Positions 1 through 11,763 are shown, numbered from the stretch's first letter. The stretch is 64,000 nt of DNA from Streptomyces sp. NBC_01669 (GCF_026339735.1 NZ_JAPEQG010000001.1:3472001-3536000), one strand, 5' to 3'. A program made the numbers and translations. The notes: generated by a model from the letters alone, not told the origin.

Positions 1-203
1 GCGGCCCCAGGATCGACAAGGCTCCCTGAGCCCCCAGGGGGTTCCCGGGTCGGCGAAGGCCCGCGCCCTCGCATCAACCCGGGTACGGACCTTCGTCCGA
101 AACGGGCGGCAGTCCGACCGTCCGGAGGAAGCAACCACTCGGTCGGCGTCCGGCACCTGGACATACGCCTGCCGGGACCGCCCGGAGTGACTGCGCGGGC
201 ACA

Positions 204-242
204 CGACAGGGCGCCCGGAACCGTGTTCCGGGCGCCCTGTCG
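204..242 (-). terminator. Terminator after the peptide importer operon
   Basis: An 18-bp perfect inverted repeat (204-221 pairing with 225-242) with a 3-nt loop lies about 20 nt beyond the stop codon of the last importer gene. It reads as an intrinsic terminator for the minus-strand operon. To its left (1-203) I see no supportable gene. Confidence 0.85.
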
Positions 243-264
243 ATGTATGCCTGTCGAGGCAGGA

Positions 265-1407
265 TCACGCCGCGCCGACGACGTCCTTCTCCTCGGCGAA
301 GTGGCAGGCCGACTCATGCGCGGCCGGGGTGTCCGAGGACTTGAAGCGCTCGGGGATCGCCAGCAGCGGCATCTCCGTCGCGCACTTGTCCTCGGCCTTC
401 CAGCAGCGGGTGCGGAAGCGGCAGCCCGACGGCGGGTTCGCCGGCGACGGGACGTCACCGCTGAGGATGATCCGCTCGCGGCGCTCGCGGGCATCCGGGT
501 CCGGAACCGGGACCGCCGACAGCAGCGCCTGGGTGTAGGGGTGCGTCGGGTGGTCGTAGATCTGCGTGTCCGTACCGATCTCGGCCATCTTGCCGAGGTA
601 CATGACGCCGACCCGGTCGGAGATGTGCCGGACGATCGACAGGTCGTGCGCGATGAAGATGTAGGAGAGGTTGAACTCGTCCTGGAGCTTCTCCATCAGG
701 TTGATGACCTGCGCCTGCACCGACACGTCGAGCGCGGAGACCGGCTCGTCGCAGATGATGATCTCCGGGTTGAGCGCGAGGCCGCGGGCGATGCCGATGC
801 GCTGGCGCTGGCCGCCGGAGAACTGGTGCGGGTACCGGTTGATGTACTCCGGGTTGAGACCCACGACGTCCAGCAGGTCCTGGACCTTCCGGCGCCGGTC
901 CCCCTTCGGAGCCACCTCGGGGTGGATCTCGAAGGTCTCCCCGATGATGTCGCCGACCGTCATGCGGGGGTTCAGCGAGGTGTACGGGTCCTGGAACACC
1001 ATCTGGATGTTGCGGCGCACGGCCTTCAGCGCACGGCCGGACAGCTTGGTGATGTCCTGGCCCTTGTAGAAGACCTCGCCCGCGGTGGCCCGCTCCAGCG
1101 TCATCAGGAGCTTGGCGACGGTGGACTTACCACAGCCGGACTCGCCCACGATGCCGAGCGTCTCGCCCTGGTACAGGTCGAACGAGATGCCGTCCACGGC
1201 CTTGACCGCACCGACCTGCTTCTTGAACAGGATGCCCTGGGTCAGCGGAAAGTGCTTGACCAGGTTGCGGACCTGGAGGATCGGTTCGCCCTGCGCCACC
1301 GGCGCCTCGATGGCGGCGACCGCCTCCGCCTCGGTGGCGGCGTCGACCGTCTCCACTTCGGTGACGTTCGGGGTGGCGTCCACGGGCTCCTTGTCGATGT
1401 CAGCCAT
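265..1407 (-). CDS. Peptide ABC importer ATPase (DppF/OppF type)
   Basis: This 380-aa ATPase is one of two that power uptake by the operon's peptide importer; it acts at the inner face of the membrane. It shows a Walker A (GESGCGKST), an ABC signature (FSGGQRQR), a Walker B (CDEPVSALD) and, near the C-terminus, the oligopeptide/dipeptide transporter C-terminal region with a CRFRTRC motif. The N-terminus is acidic and about 40 residues longer than usual. The ATG overlaps the end of the preceding ATPase gene by 8 bp, so the two are translationally coupled. It is the last gene of the operon and is followed by a strong terminator. The family is certain; the exact peptide substrate is not. Confidence 0.95.
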   Translation of the reverse strand: MADIDKEPVDATPNVTEVETVDAATEAEAVAAIEAPVAQGEPILQVRNLVKHFPLTQGILFKKQVGAVKAVDGISFDLYQGETLGIVGESGCGKSTVAKLLMTLERATAGEVFYKGQDITKLSGRALKAVRRNIQMVFQDPYTSLNPRMTVGDIIGETFEIHPEVAPKGDRRRKVQDLLDVVGLNPEYINRYPHQFSGGQRQRIGIARGLALNPEIIICDEPVSALDVSVQAQVINLMEKLQDEFNLSYIFIAHDLSIVRHISDRVGVMYLGKMAEIGTDTQIYDHPTHPYTQALLSAVPVPDPDARERRERIILSGDVPSPANPPSGCRFRTRCWKAEDKCATEMPLLAIPERFKSSDTPAAHESACHFAEEKDVVGAA

Positions 1408-2458
1408 GGATCGTCTCCTTCCAGAAGTGGCAGGCGCTGCCGCGGCCGACCAGCTCGGTGCCGTCCTGCTCGGTCACCGGGCTCAGGGCCGGGATGTCCG
1501 TACGGCAGATGTCCTGCGCCATCGTGCAGCGCGGGTTGAAGGCACAACCCGTGGGCACGCGGAGCAGGTTGGGCGGCAGACCCTTGATCGCGAAGAGCTC
1601 CTGGCCCTTCTGGTCCAGGCGCGGGATCGACTCCAGCAGACCCTTGGTGTAGGGGTGCGCCGGGCGCTTGTAGATCTCGTGGACCGGGGCGGTCTCGACG
1701 ATCCGGCCCGCGTACATCACGGCGATCTTGTCCGCGACGTCCGCGACGACACCGAGGTCGTGCGTGATCAGGATCAGACCCATGTTGTACTCGCGCTGAA
1801 GCTCCGCGAGGAGGTCCATCACCTGGGCCTGGACGGTCACGTCGAGCGCGGTGGTCGGCTCGTCCGCGATGATCAGGTCCGGCTCCAGGGCCAGCGCCAT
1901 AGCGATCATGATGCGCTGGCGCATACCGCCGGAGAACTGGTGCGGGTAGTCCGAGACCCGGGCCGCGGCGGCCGGGATCTTGACCTGGTCCATCAGGTCG
2001 ATGGCCTTGGCCTTCGCGTCCTTCTTGGACAGGCCCTGGTGGACCCGGAACATCTCGCCGAGCTGGTAGCCGACGGTGAGCACCGGGTTCAGCGAGGAGA
2101 GCGCGTCCTGGAAGATCATCGCGATCTTCTGGCCACGGATCTGGCGGCGCTCCTCGTAGGACATCTTCAGCATGTCCTGGCCGCGGAAGAAGATCTCGCC
2201 CTGCGGGATCTTGCCCGGCGGCATGTCGAGGATGCCCATGATGGCCTGCGCCGTCACGGACTTGCCGGAGCCGGACTCGCCGAGCACGGCGAGGGTCTCT
2301 CCGGCGTTCACGCTGTAGTTGACGCCGTTGACGGCCTTGGCCACACCGTCGCGGGTGTGGAACTCCACGTGCAGGTCGCGGACTTCGAGCAGCGGGCCGA
2401 CGTGGTCGTCACCCGAGCGTGCGGACGGGACTTCGGCGGTCTTGTCGATGGTGGTCAC
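1400..2458 (-). CDS. Peptide ABC importer ATPase (DppD/OppD type)
   Basis: The second ATPase of the importer, 352 aa with the chosen GTG start ([10 protein letters not shown]). That start has an AGGAGG Shine-Dalgarno sequence 6 nt upstream and lies 11 nt after the stop of the permease gene; the open frame runs much further upstream only because it shadows that gene. Walker A is GESGSGKS, the signature is FSGGMRQR and Walker B is ADEPTTALD. The C-terminal oligopeptide-transporter region has a GCAFNPRC motif. It should heterodimerise with the downstream DppF-type ATPase, as is usual for this importer family. Confidence 0.95.
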   Translation of the reverse strand: MTTIDKTAEVPSARSGDDHVGPLLEVRDLHVEFHTRDGVAKAVNGVNYSVNAGETLAVLGESGSGKSVTAQAIMGILDMPPGKIPQGEIFFRGQDMLKMSYEERRQIRGQKIAMIFQDALSSLNPVLTVGYQLGEMFRVHQGLSKKDAKAKAIDLMDQVKIPAAAARVSDYPHQFSGGMRQRIMIAMALALEPDLIIADEPTTALDVTVQAQVMDLLAELQREYNMGLILITHDLGVVADVADKIAVMYAGRIVETAPVHEIYKRPAHPYTKGLLESIPRLDQKGQELFAIKGLPPNLLRVPTGCAFNPRCTMAQDICRTDIPALSPVTEQDGTELVGRGSACHFWKETIHG

Positions 2459-2469
2459 GTTCGCCCTCC

Positions 2470-3414
2470 TTATCGCGACTTCGGATCGAGGGCGTTGCGG
2501 ACGGCTTCGCCGAGCATGATGAACGCCAGAACGGTGATGCTGAGCATGATCGACGGGTACAGCAGCACGTGCTGCGCGACGCGGATCTGGCTGAGGCCAC
2601 CGGAGATGTCGATGCCCCACGAGATCGTCGGGTCGGCGAGCCCGAGACCCAGGTAGGACAGGGTCGCCTCGGCCGAGATGTAGACACCCAGCGAGATGGT
2701 CGCGACGACGATCACCGGGGCCATGGCGTTCGGCAGGATGTGCCTGAACAGGATCCGGGACGTGCCCGCTCCCAGAGCCCTGGCCGCCTGGACGTAGTCC
2801 GCCTGCTTGATGGTGATCACGGCACCGCGCATGACACGCGCGATCTGGGTCCAGCCGAGGAACGCGAGGGCAAGGATGACGACCCAGACGGTGCGGTCGG
2901 CGAACGCCTGCAGGACCACCATGGAGCCGAGCAGGAAGGGCAGTCCGAGGAAGATGTTGGTGAACCCGGACAGAAGCGCGTCGACCTTGCCGCCGAAGTA
3001 TCCGCCCAGCATGCCGATCAGGCCGCCGAACACGGTCACCAGCGTGGTGACGGAGATACCGACGATCACCGAGGCCCGGGTGCCGTAGATGGTACGCGCG
3101 TAGACACTGCGGCCCTGAAGGTCGTAACCCAGCCACTCGGGCGAACCGACCTTGCTGAGCTCGGGCTTGCTCAGGAAGTGGTGCACCAGGTCGCCCTTGG
3201 TCGGCGAGGCACCGGTGAACAGGCCCGGGAACGCCGTCATCACGAGCAGGATCACGATGAGGACGGACGAGATGATGAAGTACCAGTTGGAGCGCAGATC
3301 GATCCATGCGTCGCCCCAGAGGCTGCGGGCCTTCTCGGCCTTCACGGCCACCGGCTCCGCGGCTGCGGTCTTCGGGTCTTCGGTCGCGGGTGCGGTCTTG
3401 ATCGCGTCAGGCAT
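2470..3414 (-). CDS. Peptide ABC importer permease (DppC/OppC type)
   Basis: A 314-aa inner-membrane permease subunit. An approximately 45-residue polar, Ala/Lys-rich N-terminus precedes the first membrane helix (NWYFIISSVLIVILLVMTAF). The rest is a BPD-type transmembrane domain with the EAA-like loop (RALGAGTSRILFRHILPNA) that contacts the ATPase. The start codon overlaps the end of the upstream permease gene by 8 bp. Length and order (binding protein, B permease, C permease, D ATPase, F ATPase) are standard for a peptide or nickel importer. Confidence 0.93.
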   Translation of the reverse strand: MPDAIKTAPATEDPKTAAAEPVAVKAEKARSLWGDAWIDLRSNWYFIISSVLIVILLVMTAFPGLFTGASPTKGDLVHHFLSKPELSKVGSPEWLGYDLQGRSVYARTIYGTRASVIVGISVTTLVTVFGGLIGMLGGYFGGKVDALLSGFTNIFLGLPFLLGSMVVLQAFADRTVWVVILALAFLGWTQIARVMRGAVITIKQADYVQAARALGAGTSRILFRHILPNAMAPVIVVATISLGVYISAEATLSYLGLGLADPTISWGIDISGGLSQIRVAQHVLLYPSIMLSITVLAFIMLGEAVRNALDPKSR

Positions 3415-4339
3415 AACGGATCCTCGGGTCCAGGACCGCGTACAGCAGGTCGACGATGAGGCTCATGAAGAGGTAGACGAGCACCAGGATGGTGACCAGA
3501 CCGACCATGGTGGTGCCCTCGCGTCGGACGATCGACTCCATGATGGTGCCGCCGATGCCCTTCACGTTGAACAGACCCTCGGTCACGACCGCGCCGCCCA
3601 TCAGGGCACCCAGGTCGGTGCCGAGGAAGGTGATGACGGGGATCAGCGAGTTGCGCATCAGGTGCACACCGATGATGCGGCGCTTGGGAAGTCCCTTGGC
3701 CACGGCGGTGCGCATGTAGTCCGAGCGCAGGTTCTCGGCCATCGTCGTACGCGTCAGTCGCGCCACGTAGGCGAGGGAGAGCGACCCGAGCACGATGGCC
3801 GGTGCCATCAGTTCGCTCCACGTCGCCTCGTTCGAGACGTTCGGCGCGATCCAGTTGAGCTGGAACGCGAACACCGACTTGATGATGAAGCCGAGAACGA
3901 AGACCGGGATCGAGATGATCAACAGGGTGAAGACCAGGACCACGTTGTCCGCGAGGCGGCCGGCGCGCAGCCCGGCGACCATGCCGAGGCCGATGCCGAG
4001 CACGATCTCGATGAGGAACGCCATGGCGGCCAGTCGCAGGGTGACGGGGAACGCGTCACCGAGTACGTCCGTGACCGGGCGACCGCTGGCTATCTGAGTG
4101 CCGAAATCGCCATGCAGGACAATGCCCGACATGTAATTCCAGTACTGCTGCAGGATCGGTTGGTCCAGCCCCAGTTGGTGCCGCATGGCGGCCAGGGTGG
4201 CGGGGTCTGCACCCTTGTCCCCGAAGAGTCCCCGCACGGGGTCGCCGGGCAGGGTGTAGACCATCAGGAAGATCAGCAGAGTTGTCCCGATGAACACCGG
4301 GATCATCTGGAGCAGTCGTCGTGCGACATAGCGCCCCAT
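3407..4339 (-). CDS. Peptide ABC importer permease (DppB/OppB type)
   Basis: A 310-aa permease subunit that begins MGRYVARRLLQMIPVFIGTT, the typical OppB/DppB start with the first helix immediately after a short basic stretch. The EAA loop (TAVAKGLPKRRIIGVHLMRN) is present near residue 200. GGAGG precedes the ATG by 4 nt. It pairs with the DppC-type permease encoded next. A 167-nt gap with an interrupted hairpin separates it from the binding-protein gene upstream. Confidence 0.93.
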   Translation of the reverse strand: MGRYVARRLLQMIPVFIGTTLLIFLMVYTLPGDPVRGLFGDKGADPATLAAMRHQLGLDQPILQQYWNYMSGIVLHGDFGTQIASGRPVTDVLGDAFPVTLRLAAMAFLIEIVLGIGLGMVAGLRAGRLADNVVLVFTLLIISIPVFVLGFIIKSVFAFQLNWIAPNVSNEATWSELMAPAIVLGSLSLAYVARLTRTTMAENLRSDYMRTAVAKGLPKRRIIGVHLMRNSLIPVITFLGTDLGALMGGAVVTEGLFNVKGIGGTIMESIVRREGTTMVGLVTILVLVYLFMSLIVDLLYAVLDPRIRYA

Positions 4340-4374
4340 CGTGCCTCCATGTAAATAGGCAAGCGGCAGCCGAC

Positions 4375-4429
4375 GGGCCCTCCCTCGTCATCGATCCCCC
4401 GTAGGGTCATCGATGTCGTGGGAGGGCCC
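4375..4429 (-). terminator. Intercistronic hairpin between binding-protein and permease genes
   Basis: GGGCCCTCCC (4375-4384) can pair with GGGAGGGCCC (4420-4429), and ATCGAT repeats inside the loop can extend the stem. Hairpins at this place in ABC operons commonly lower permease expression relative to the binding protein. That function is inferred. Confidence 0.55.
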
Positions 4430-4506
4430 CCCGGCCACGGCGTGCAGGATGGTGTGGGACCGATGTCAGTGTCGGTCCCGCACCGGCCCGCGGACTACGT
4501 CGTCGG

Positions 4507-6150
4507 TTACTTCTTGACCTGAACTTCAGTCAGGATCGGGTCGCCGTCCTGGGCGTACTGAACGTTCTGGACCTTCTCCGAGTAGCCGGCGTTGACCTTG
4601 TAGTACCAGAGCGGGATGGTCGGCATGTAGTTGACCAGTTGCTTCTCGATCTCCTGGTAACCCTTGACCGACTCATCGAGCGTGGCGGCGGAGTCCGCGG
4701 CCTTGATCTTGGCGTCGATGTCCTTGTTCGAGAAACGGCCGTTGTTGCCGGCCGCACCCGTACGGAACAGGTCGCTGATGAAGTTCGCGTTCACCGGGTA
4801 GTCGAGCACCCAGCCACTGCGGTAGAACGACTTGACCTGCTTGGCGTCGCGGGCGTTCAGGTCGGCCTGGAAGTCGGCCTTCGCGTCGCCGGCGCACGCG
4901 ACGCCGGTCGCCTGGGTGATGCTGTTGCAGACAGCCTCGACCCATTCCTTGTGGCCGCCGTCGGAGTTGAACTGGATGTAGATCTTGTTACCGGGAACAC
5001 CGCCGCCCTCCTTGATGAGAGCCTTGGCCTTCGTCGGGTTGTACGTGGTGACGTCACCCGCGGCGTTCGGCTGGTAGCCGAGAACGCCCTTGGCGACCCA
5101 GCCCGTGGCCGGCTCGCGGGTGCCCTGGAGCACCGTCTTGGTGATGGTGGCGCGGTCGATCGCCATCGACAGGCCCTGGAGGACCTTCGGGTCGGTGTTC
5201 TTCCACTGCTTGGTGTACATGGCGACACCGAGCGTCTGGATGGCGGAGTACGCCTTGTCCACCGCGCGGTCACCGAGGTCGGCCCGGTAGACCGGGAGGT
5301 CCTTCGGCGCGAGCTGGCGCAGCACGTCGACGTTGCCGGACTTCAGGTCCTCGTAGGCGGTCTCGAGGGTGGTGTAGTTCTTGAAGATCACACCACCGTT
5401 CTTCGCCTTGTCGGGGCCCTGGTAGTCGTCGTAGCGGACGACCTTGATCTGCTTCTTGTGGTCCCAGCTGACGAACTTGTACGCGCCGTTGCCGACCGGC
5501 TTCTCACCGGCGGCCTTCGGGTCCGCGTAGAAGGACTCGGGCAGCGGCGAAAAGACCGTGTAGCCGAGCTTGTACGAGAAGTACGGCAGCGGGCTGTTGA
5601 GCTCGATGGTGAAGGTGCTGTCGTCGACGACCTTCAGACCCGACATGGCGTCGGCCTTGGGCTTGGCCTTCTCGTCGTCGGGGTGGACGTCGGCGAAGCC
5701 CTTGATGTCTCCGAACCAGGACGCGTTGGTCTGGGCGTTCTTGATGTTCGCGGCCCAGTTCCACGCCTTGACGTAGGACTCGGCGGTGACCGGCGTTCCG
5801 TCGTGGAACTTCCAGCCCTTCTTGAGCTTGACCGTCCAGAGCTTGCTGTCCTTGGTGTCGACAGACTCCGCGTTGACCATCACGAGCTTGCCGGACGGGT
5901 CGTAGTCGACCAGCTGCGAGAAGATCGCGTCGGTGACGATGCTGCCGTTCGACTCCATCGTGTTCGCCGGCTGCAGCGGGTTCTGCGGCTCACCGGTCTC
6001 GACGGAGAAGATGCCGTTGGCATTGACAGCACCCTTGCCGCTGTCACCCCCCTTGCCCTTACCGCTGTCGCCGCCGCCACCACAGGCGGTCGCAGCCAGG
6101 GCGATGATGGCCGCTCCCGCGACCCACTTGGCGCTCTTGGCACCACGCAT
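4507..6150 (-). CDS. Peptide-binding lipoprotein of ABC importer (SBP family 5)
   Basis: A 547-aa extracellular substrate-binding protein that delivers peptides to the permeases encoded downstream. The start MRGAKSAKWV is chosen because GAGGAGG lies 6 nt upstream; in-frame Met codons further up lack a good ribosome site. A lipoprotein signal ends at Cys23, followed by a Gly-rich linker. The body is SBP_bac_5 (for example, FSQLVDYDPSGKLV and GWKFHDGTPVTAESYVKAWN). Gene order resembles Streptomyces peptide importers near typA. Relatedness to the developmental BldK type is possible but cannot be decided here, and its gene order differs from that operon as I remember it. Confidence 0.93.
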   Translation of the reverse strand: MRGAKSAKWVAGAAIIALAATACGGGGDSGKGKGGDSGKGAVNANGIFSVETGEPQNPLQPANTMESNGSIVTDAIFSQLVDYDPSGKLVMVNAESVDTKDSKLWTVKLKKGWKFHDGTPVTAESYVKAWNWAANIKNAQTNASWFGDIKGFADVHPDDEKAKPKADAMSGLKVVDDSTFTIELNSPLPYFSYKLGYTVFSPLPESFYADPKAAGEKPVGNGAYKFVSWDHKKQIKVVRYDDYQGPDKAKNGGVIFKNYTTLETAYEDLKSGNVDVLRQLAPKDLPVYRADLGDRAVDKAYSAIQTLGVAMYTKQWKNTDPKVLQGLSMAIDRATITKTVLQGTREPATGWVAKGVLGYQPNAAGDVTTYNPTKAKALIKEGGGVPGNKIYIQFNSDGGHKEWVEAVCNSITQATGVACAGDAKADFQADLNARDAKQVKSFYRSGWVLDYPVNANFISDLFRTGAAGNNGRFSNKDIDAKIKAADSAATLDESVKGYQEIEKQLVNYMPTIPLWYYKVNAGYSEKVQNVQYAQDGDPILTEVQVKK

Positions 6151-6497
6151 GGGTTTCCTCCTCATGAGTCCACTTTTGACTGCAAGAAAGGCACTGGCGT
6201 GATACACCGACACCCCTGACGGTGATCGTTTCAGTGCCTCGAGTGTGCTCGTGAGTCGGCACTCCCCACAGTGCGTGACCCATTGACCCGAGCTCAATGG
6301 AGCCAACTATTAAGTACGCCCGGGCTGTAAACCACACTTAAAGGGTCTCGGTTTGACAACATCGACTAGGCCGGGTTGACCGAAATCCGGACAAAGCGAT
6401 CCCAGACAGACACCCGCGAAACGGACCGTTAACACATGTTCCGGAGAGCGACGCCCGATATCCGGACACCCCGGGCAGGAAATCGAGTTGACGAAAA
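6151..6497 (-). promoter_or_regulatory. Upstream region of the peptide importer operon
   Basis: This stretch of about 350 nt has no supportable gene and is less G+C-rich than its surroundings (for example TTGTCAAACC, TTTAAGTGTGG and TACTTAATAG on the minus strand). It must hold the operon promoter and a leader of 100 nt or more. I cannot place -35 and -10 boxes with confidence. Confidence 0.4.
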
Positions 6498-6532
6498 GCC
6501 CGGGCCCCCACAGTGTCTGTGGGGGCCCGGGC
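6498..6532 (-). terminator. Terminator of typA
   Basis: A 16-bp perfect stem (6498-6513 with 6517-6532) with a 3-nt loop. Reading on the minus strand, it is followed by a run of four U (6494-6497), as expected for an intrinsic terminator 25 nt past the typA stop. Confidence 0.9.
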
Positions 6533-6556
6533 CCGGTGTCAATGGGTCGTACGAGG

Positions 6557-8428
<1,872 letters not shown>

Positions 8429-9052
8429 TGGGTGGCTTGCGCTTCTCTCGGATCGTGGGATCAGGCGTCTCAGTCGGTCTCAAGTCCTCGTACGCCCGCC
8501 GGGCGGACACGCCACGGCTACCCCCCATGGTACGGGGCTGGCGCCGTAGCGGCTTGCCGGGCAAGGGTTACCGGCCGCTCACGGACGGCGACCGACGCCG
8601 CCGACTGCTCGGGCCGCGGCCGGGCCGTTCGCGCCGAACGCCTCGTCACAGCCGACCACTCCGGTACCCGAAACGCTTCAGTTCGCCACATGTCCGACGG
8701 TCTGCTCGCCCTCCGCTCCCCCGCCGCGGAGAAGCGGAAATCGGCCTCGACCAGCCGGAGGGTGCTGTACGCCACATACCGGCCGTCCGGCCGCGCGGCC
8801 GCGGCCCCTGTCCGCCGCCTTCCGGGCCGGAGCCGTCGCCCCGCACGTCGATGCGGCGGCAGCCCACCGCCCTCGCGCTCCATGTTTCTGCCCCCGTGGT
8901 CGTGTCTTCCGGTGAATTTCACCGGCGGTTACGGACACGCTCCCGGCCGGGGGCCGCTCGCCGCGGCGGTTGAGCGACTTCGGAGGGGGAGGGGATGCGC
9001 AGTGGTGGGGGGTGTCCGCGCATTGATTGCCCGGGTCAACAGGTAGGCACGA
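8429..9052. other. Gene-poor interval upstream of typA
   Basis: I find no protein gene I can defend here. Open frames exist on both strands (for example 8428-8973 plus and 8518-8922 minus), but their translations are Arg/Pro/Gly-rich with no recognisable domain or good ribosome site. A perfect 7-bp inverted repeat with a 3-nt loop lies at 8909-8925. The typA promoter must be at the left end. Confidence 0.4.
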
Positions 9053-9083
9053 CCTTGCCCGCCGAGTGCCTCGGCGGGCAAGG
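9053..9083 (-). terminator. Terminator after the long binding lipoprotein gene
   Basis: A 14-bp perfect stem (9053-9066 with 9070-9083) with a 3-nt loop sits 41 nt past the stop of the gene at 9125. Confidence 0.85.
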
Positions 9084-9124
9084 GAATTGAGCCGGTTCTG
9101 AGCTTCCGCTGCGGCCCTGACCTG

Positions 9125-11479
9125 CTATTTCTTACGATTCGCGGGGGGTCCTGCCGCTTGCGGCTTCTTGAAACCGATGTCCTGGTAGTGCGGGACTCCG
9201 AGGCCGAAGGCGCCGACGTTCGCGAGCTTCTTGTCGGTGGCCACGAGCTGTGGACGCTGATACAGCGGAATCGATCCTGCAGCCGCCCAGATCCGGGCGT
9301 CCGCCTGCTTCATCAGGTCCTGGGCAACCCCCTCGTCGAGTTCGGAGACCGCCTGGTCGAAGAGCTGGTCGATGTGGTCCGTACCGACGCGGGTGTAGTT
9401 CTGCTCGACGAGCAGCGAACCGTCGGTGGCGGGGACCGGCTTGGCGAAGATCGGCCGGTCGTCGGTGGCCGGGTAGGCGGTGGCGGGCCAGGAGTACAGC
9501 GCCAGGTCGTAGTCGCCGGAGGCGACATGGTCCTTGAAGTAACTGGCGTCCGAGACCTTGATGATCTCGGTGCGGATGCCGACCGCGTCGAGCATGGCCG
9601 AAATCTTGTCCCCCACGGTCCGCAGCGACTCCGAGCCGGATCCGGACGGCAGGACGAAACGCAAGGTCAGCGACTTGCCGTCCTTGCCGAGGGGGCCACG
9701 GACGGGGTCGGCGGCCTTGGCCGGGGCCGCCGGAGCCGCAGTCCCGGCGGGGGCGTAGGCGCCTGCGACGCCGCCCGGCCCGCGTTCCTCGGCGGTGACC
9801 TTCTCCCGGGTGCCCTCGGCAGGGCTGGTACCGGTGTCGGCGACGGCGCGGGCGTCGGCGTACGCGTCCGAGAAGGTTCCGGCCTGGCGCAGCAGCGCGG
9901 CGCTCTGGACGGCGGCGGCCGGAGCGGGGGCGAGGACGCGTCCGAATCCTTCGTCGTCACCCGGCTTGTTGTCACTGCCGGTCTTCGCGGTCTTCTCGTC
10001 CTTCGCCGCCTTCTCGTCCTTCGCGGCCTTGTCCGCCTTCTCCTCAGCTGTCTTGCCCTTCGTCTTCTCGCCCTCACTGCCCGCCTTGGAACCGTCGGGC
10101 TTCTTCGCCGCGCCGTCCCGGGTCCAGCCGGCGTCCGCCAGCAGCGCCTGCACCGCCTTCGTGTCCTGGTCGCCGAGCGCGCCACTGCTGTCGTGGTAGC
10201 CGCGCTGTCCGGCCACTGCCAGGTGACTGCCGAGCGGGGCGGCGGGCAGGCCGAGCGGACTCAGTACGGCGTCGGCGATCTCCTGGCGGTTCAGGGCCCG
10301 GGCGACCGCGCGGCGCACCCGGTTGTCGGCCAGTGGCCCGGACTCGCCGTTCAGCGCGAGCTGGGTGTAGGCGGGCTCCAGCGACTTGCGGAGAACATAG
10401 GCGCGCAGCCCGTCCTGCTCGGAGGCGTACACCTCGGCGGCTGCCCTGGTCTTCTCCCTGGCCGCCCGGGCGACCGCCGCCGCGTTCTCGTCCGAGCCGT
10501 GCGCCACGGCCCAGGAGCGCATCGCGGCAGCCGGGCCGGCCTCCCAGCCGGGGCCGTGGGTGAGCGGCTGCCCGTTTCCTCCCTTGTCCCGTCCCGCCGC
10601 CACGATCCGGTGCGCCGCCGCCGCGTCGACATCGGCGACATCGACCTTGCCCTCGACCAGCGCCGCGGTGCGGTCCTTCGGCTTGACCGCACGGAAGACG
10701 ATCGAGTCGAGTTTCGCCTGGCCACCCCACCAGCGCGGGTTGCGAACCAGGGTGATGGTGCCCTTCCCCTGGTCCACGCTGCGCAGCTGAAAGGGACCCG
10801 CGGTGGCCTTGAGCGTGGTCCGCGCTCCGTCGTTGAAGGCATCCGGGGAGCTGGTCACCTCCTTGGGGTACAGCGGGGAGAACAGGGAGCGCCAGTCCCC
10901 GTACGGCTTGGCGAAGGTGACCCGGACCTCCAGGTCGTTGGCGCCGCGCTCGATCCGTTCGATCCGCTCGTAGCCGGCGTTGCGGGCGGTCCAGAACGCC
11001 GAGTCCTTGCCGCTGAGCGCCCGCCACTGGGCGACGAAGTCGGAGGGTTCGATATCCCGGCCGTCGCTCCAGACCGCCTGCTGGTTGAGCCGGTAGAGCA
11101 CGACCTGCTTGGGCTCGCGCTCGACGACCTTTGCGGATTTCAGGTAGTCCGTGTTCATCCGCGGGGTGCCCTTGGCGTCGAGCGGGAACAGCGTCGGCAG
11201 CAGCGCCCCGGTGATGCGTGTGGTGGTGGCGTCGGCGTCCGCCTGGAAGGCGTTGAAGGTCGCGGGCATCGCGTCGATCGCCCAGTTGACCGTGCCACCC
11301 TCGGCGACCTGGCCCCGGCCCGCGGGTGCCACGTCCTGCGGAACGGCGATGGCGGCGGTGGCGTCCTCGTCCGAACTGCCGCACCCGGCGAGCGCGGGGA
11401 TCGCGAGCACACCCGCGACAAGGAGCGCGAGCGGGCGGCGCTTTCGGACTGTCCCGCGCGGGACGCCGACGTGGGACAT
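9125..11479 (-). CDS. Long peptide/solute-binding lipoprotein (SBP family 5)
   Basis: A 784-aa extracellular lipoprotein: a basic n-region, a hydrophobic core and a lipobox LAGC with Cys33. The SBP_bac_5 fold is clear at both ends (VNWAIDAMPATFNAFQAD, SGDYDLALYSWPATAYPATD), but the protein is about 200 residues longer than usual. An approximately 50-residue Lys/Glu/Ala low-complexity stretch (KADKAAKDEKAAKDEK) and a Pro/Ala-rich stretch interrupt the middle. The DNA under the Lys/Glu region is itself repetitive (about 9980-10060). GGAGG precedes the ATG by 8 nt. No permease or ATPase lies beside it, so it probably feeds an importer encoded elsewhere. Confidence 0.88.
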   Translation of the reverse strand: MSHVGVPRGTVRKRRPLALLVAGVLAIPALAGCGSSDEDATAAIAVPQDVAPAGRGQVAEGGTVNWAIDAMPATFNAFQADADATTTRITGALLPTLFPLDAKGTPRMNTDYLKSAKVVEREPKQVVLYRLNQQAVWSDGRDIEPSDFVAQWRALSGKDSAFWTARNAGYERIERIERGANDLEVRVTFAKPYGDWRSLFSPLYPKEVTSSPDAFNDGARTTLKATAGPFQLRSVDQGKGTITLVRNPRWWGGQAKLDSIVFRAVKPKDRTAALVEGKVDVADVDAAAAHRIVAAGRDKGGNGQPLTHGPGWEAGPAAAMRSWAVAHGSDENAAAVARAAREKTRAAAEVYASEQDGLRAYVLRKSLEPAYTQLALNGESGPLADNRVRRAVARALNRQEIADAVLSPLGLPAAPLGSHLAVAGQRGYHDSSGALGDQDTKAVQALLADAGWTRDGAAKKPDGSKAGSEGEKTKGKTAEEKADKAAKDEKAAKDEKTAKTGSDNKPGDDEGFGRVLAPAPAAAVQSAALLRQAGTFSDAYADARAVADTGTSPAEGTREKVTAEERGPGGVAGAYAPAGTAAPAAPAKAADPVRGPLGKDGKSLTLRFVLPSGSGSESLRTVGDKISAMLDAVGIRTEIIKVSDASYFKDHVASGDYDLALYSWPATAYPATDDRPIFAKPVPATDGSLLVEQNYTRVGTDHIDQLFDQAVSELDEGVAQDLMKQADARIWAAAGSIPLYQRPQLVATDKKLANVGAFGLGVPHYQDIGFKKPQAAGPPANRKK

Positions 11480-11763
11480 GGCTGATACCTCCGGGGCCGG
11501 CCCGGCCCACCCGTACTCGAATGGACCAGATTATGCGTGTTTGGTGGCATTGGCTGTTGATCACACTAGTTCCGCTCATCCAATGAAGGCGCCCACGCGC
11601 GCGAGACGGGGCAGACACGACGCACAGCCCGCGAACCTCACCCGGGCGGCGGAGCACCGGGCAAAGACGGGGCGGCCCGCTCCCTTCCCAAAGGGGATGT
11701 GACGCGCGACACTCGCATGCGCATGAGCATTGCCACCCGCGACCGCGGAGGTGAGAGCAAGTC
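11480..11763. promoter_or_regulatory. Divergent promoter region between the lipoprotein gene and the sdh operon
   Basis: A 284-nt gene-free stretch between divergent genes. Around 11520-11590 it is A+T-rich by local standards and has CATTGG and CCAATG facing each other about 30 nt apart. Promoters for both directions are expected here, but I cannot assign boxes. Confidence 0.4.

Noticed and set aside
1..203. A gene at the left window edge
   Set aside because: Short frames on either strand lack ribosome sites and recognisable protein features.
8909..8930. CCGGTGAATTTCACCGGCGGTTA resembles part of an FMN riboswitch
   Set aside because: Only the CCGGCGGT-like segment and one short stem match; the other conserved helices are missing and no riboflavin gene follows on that strand.
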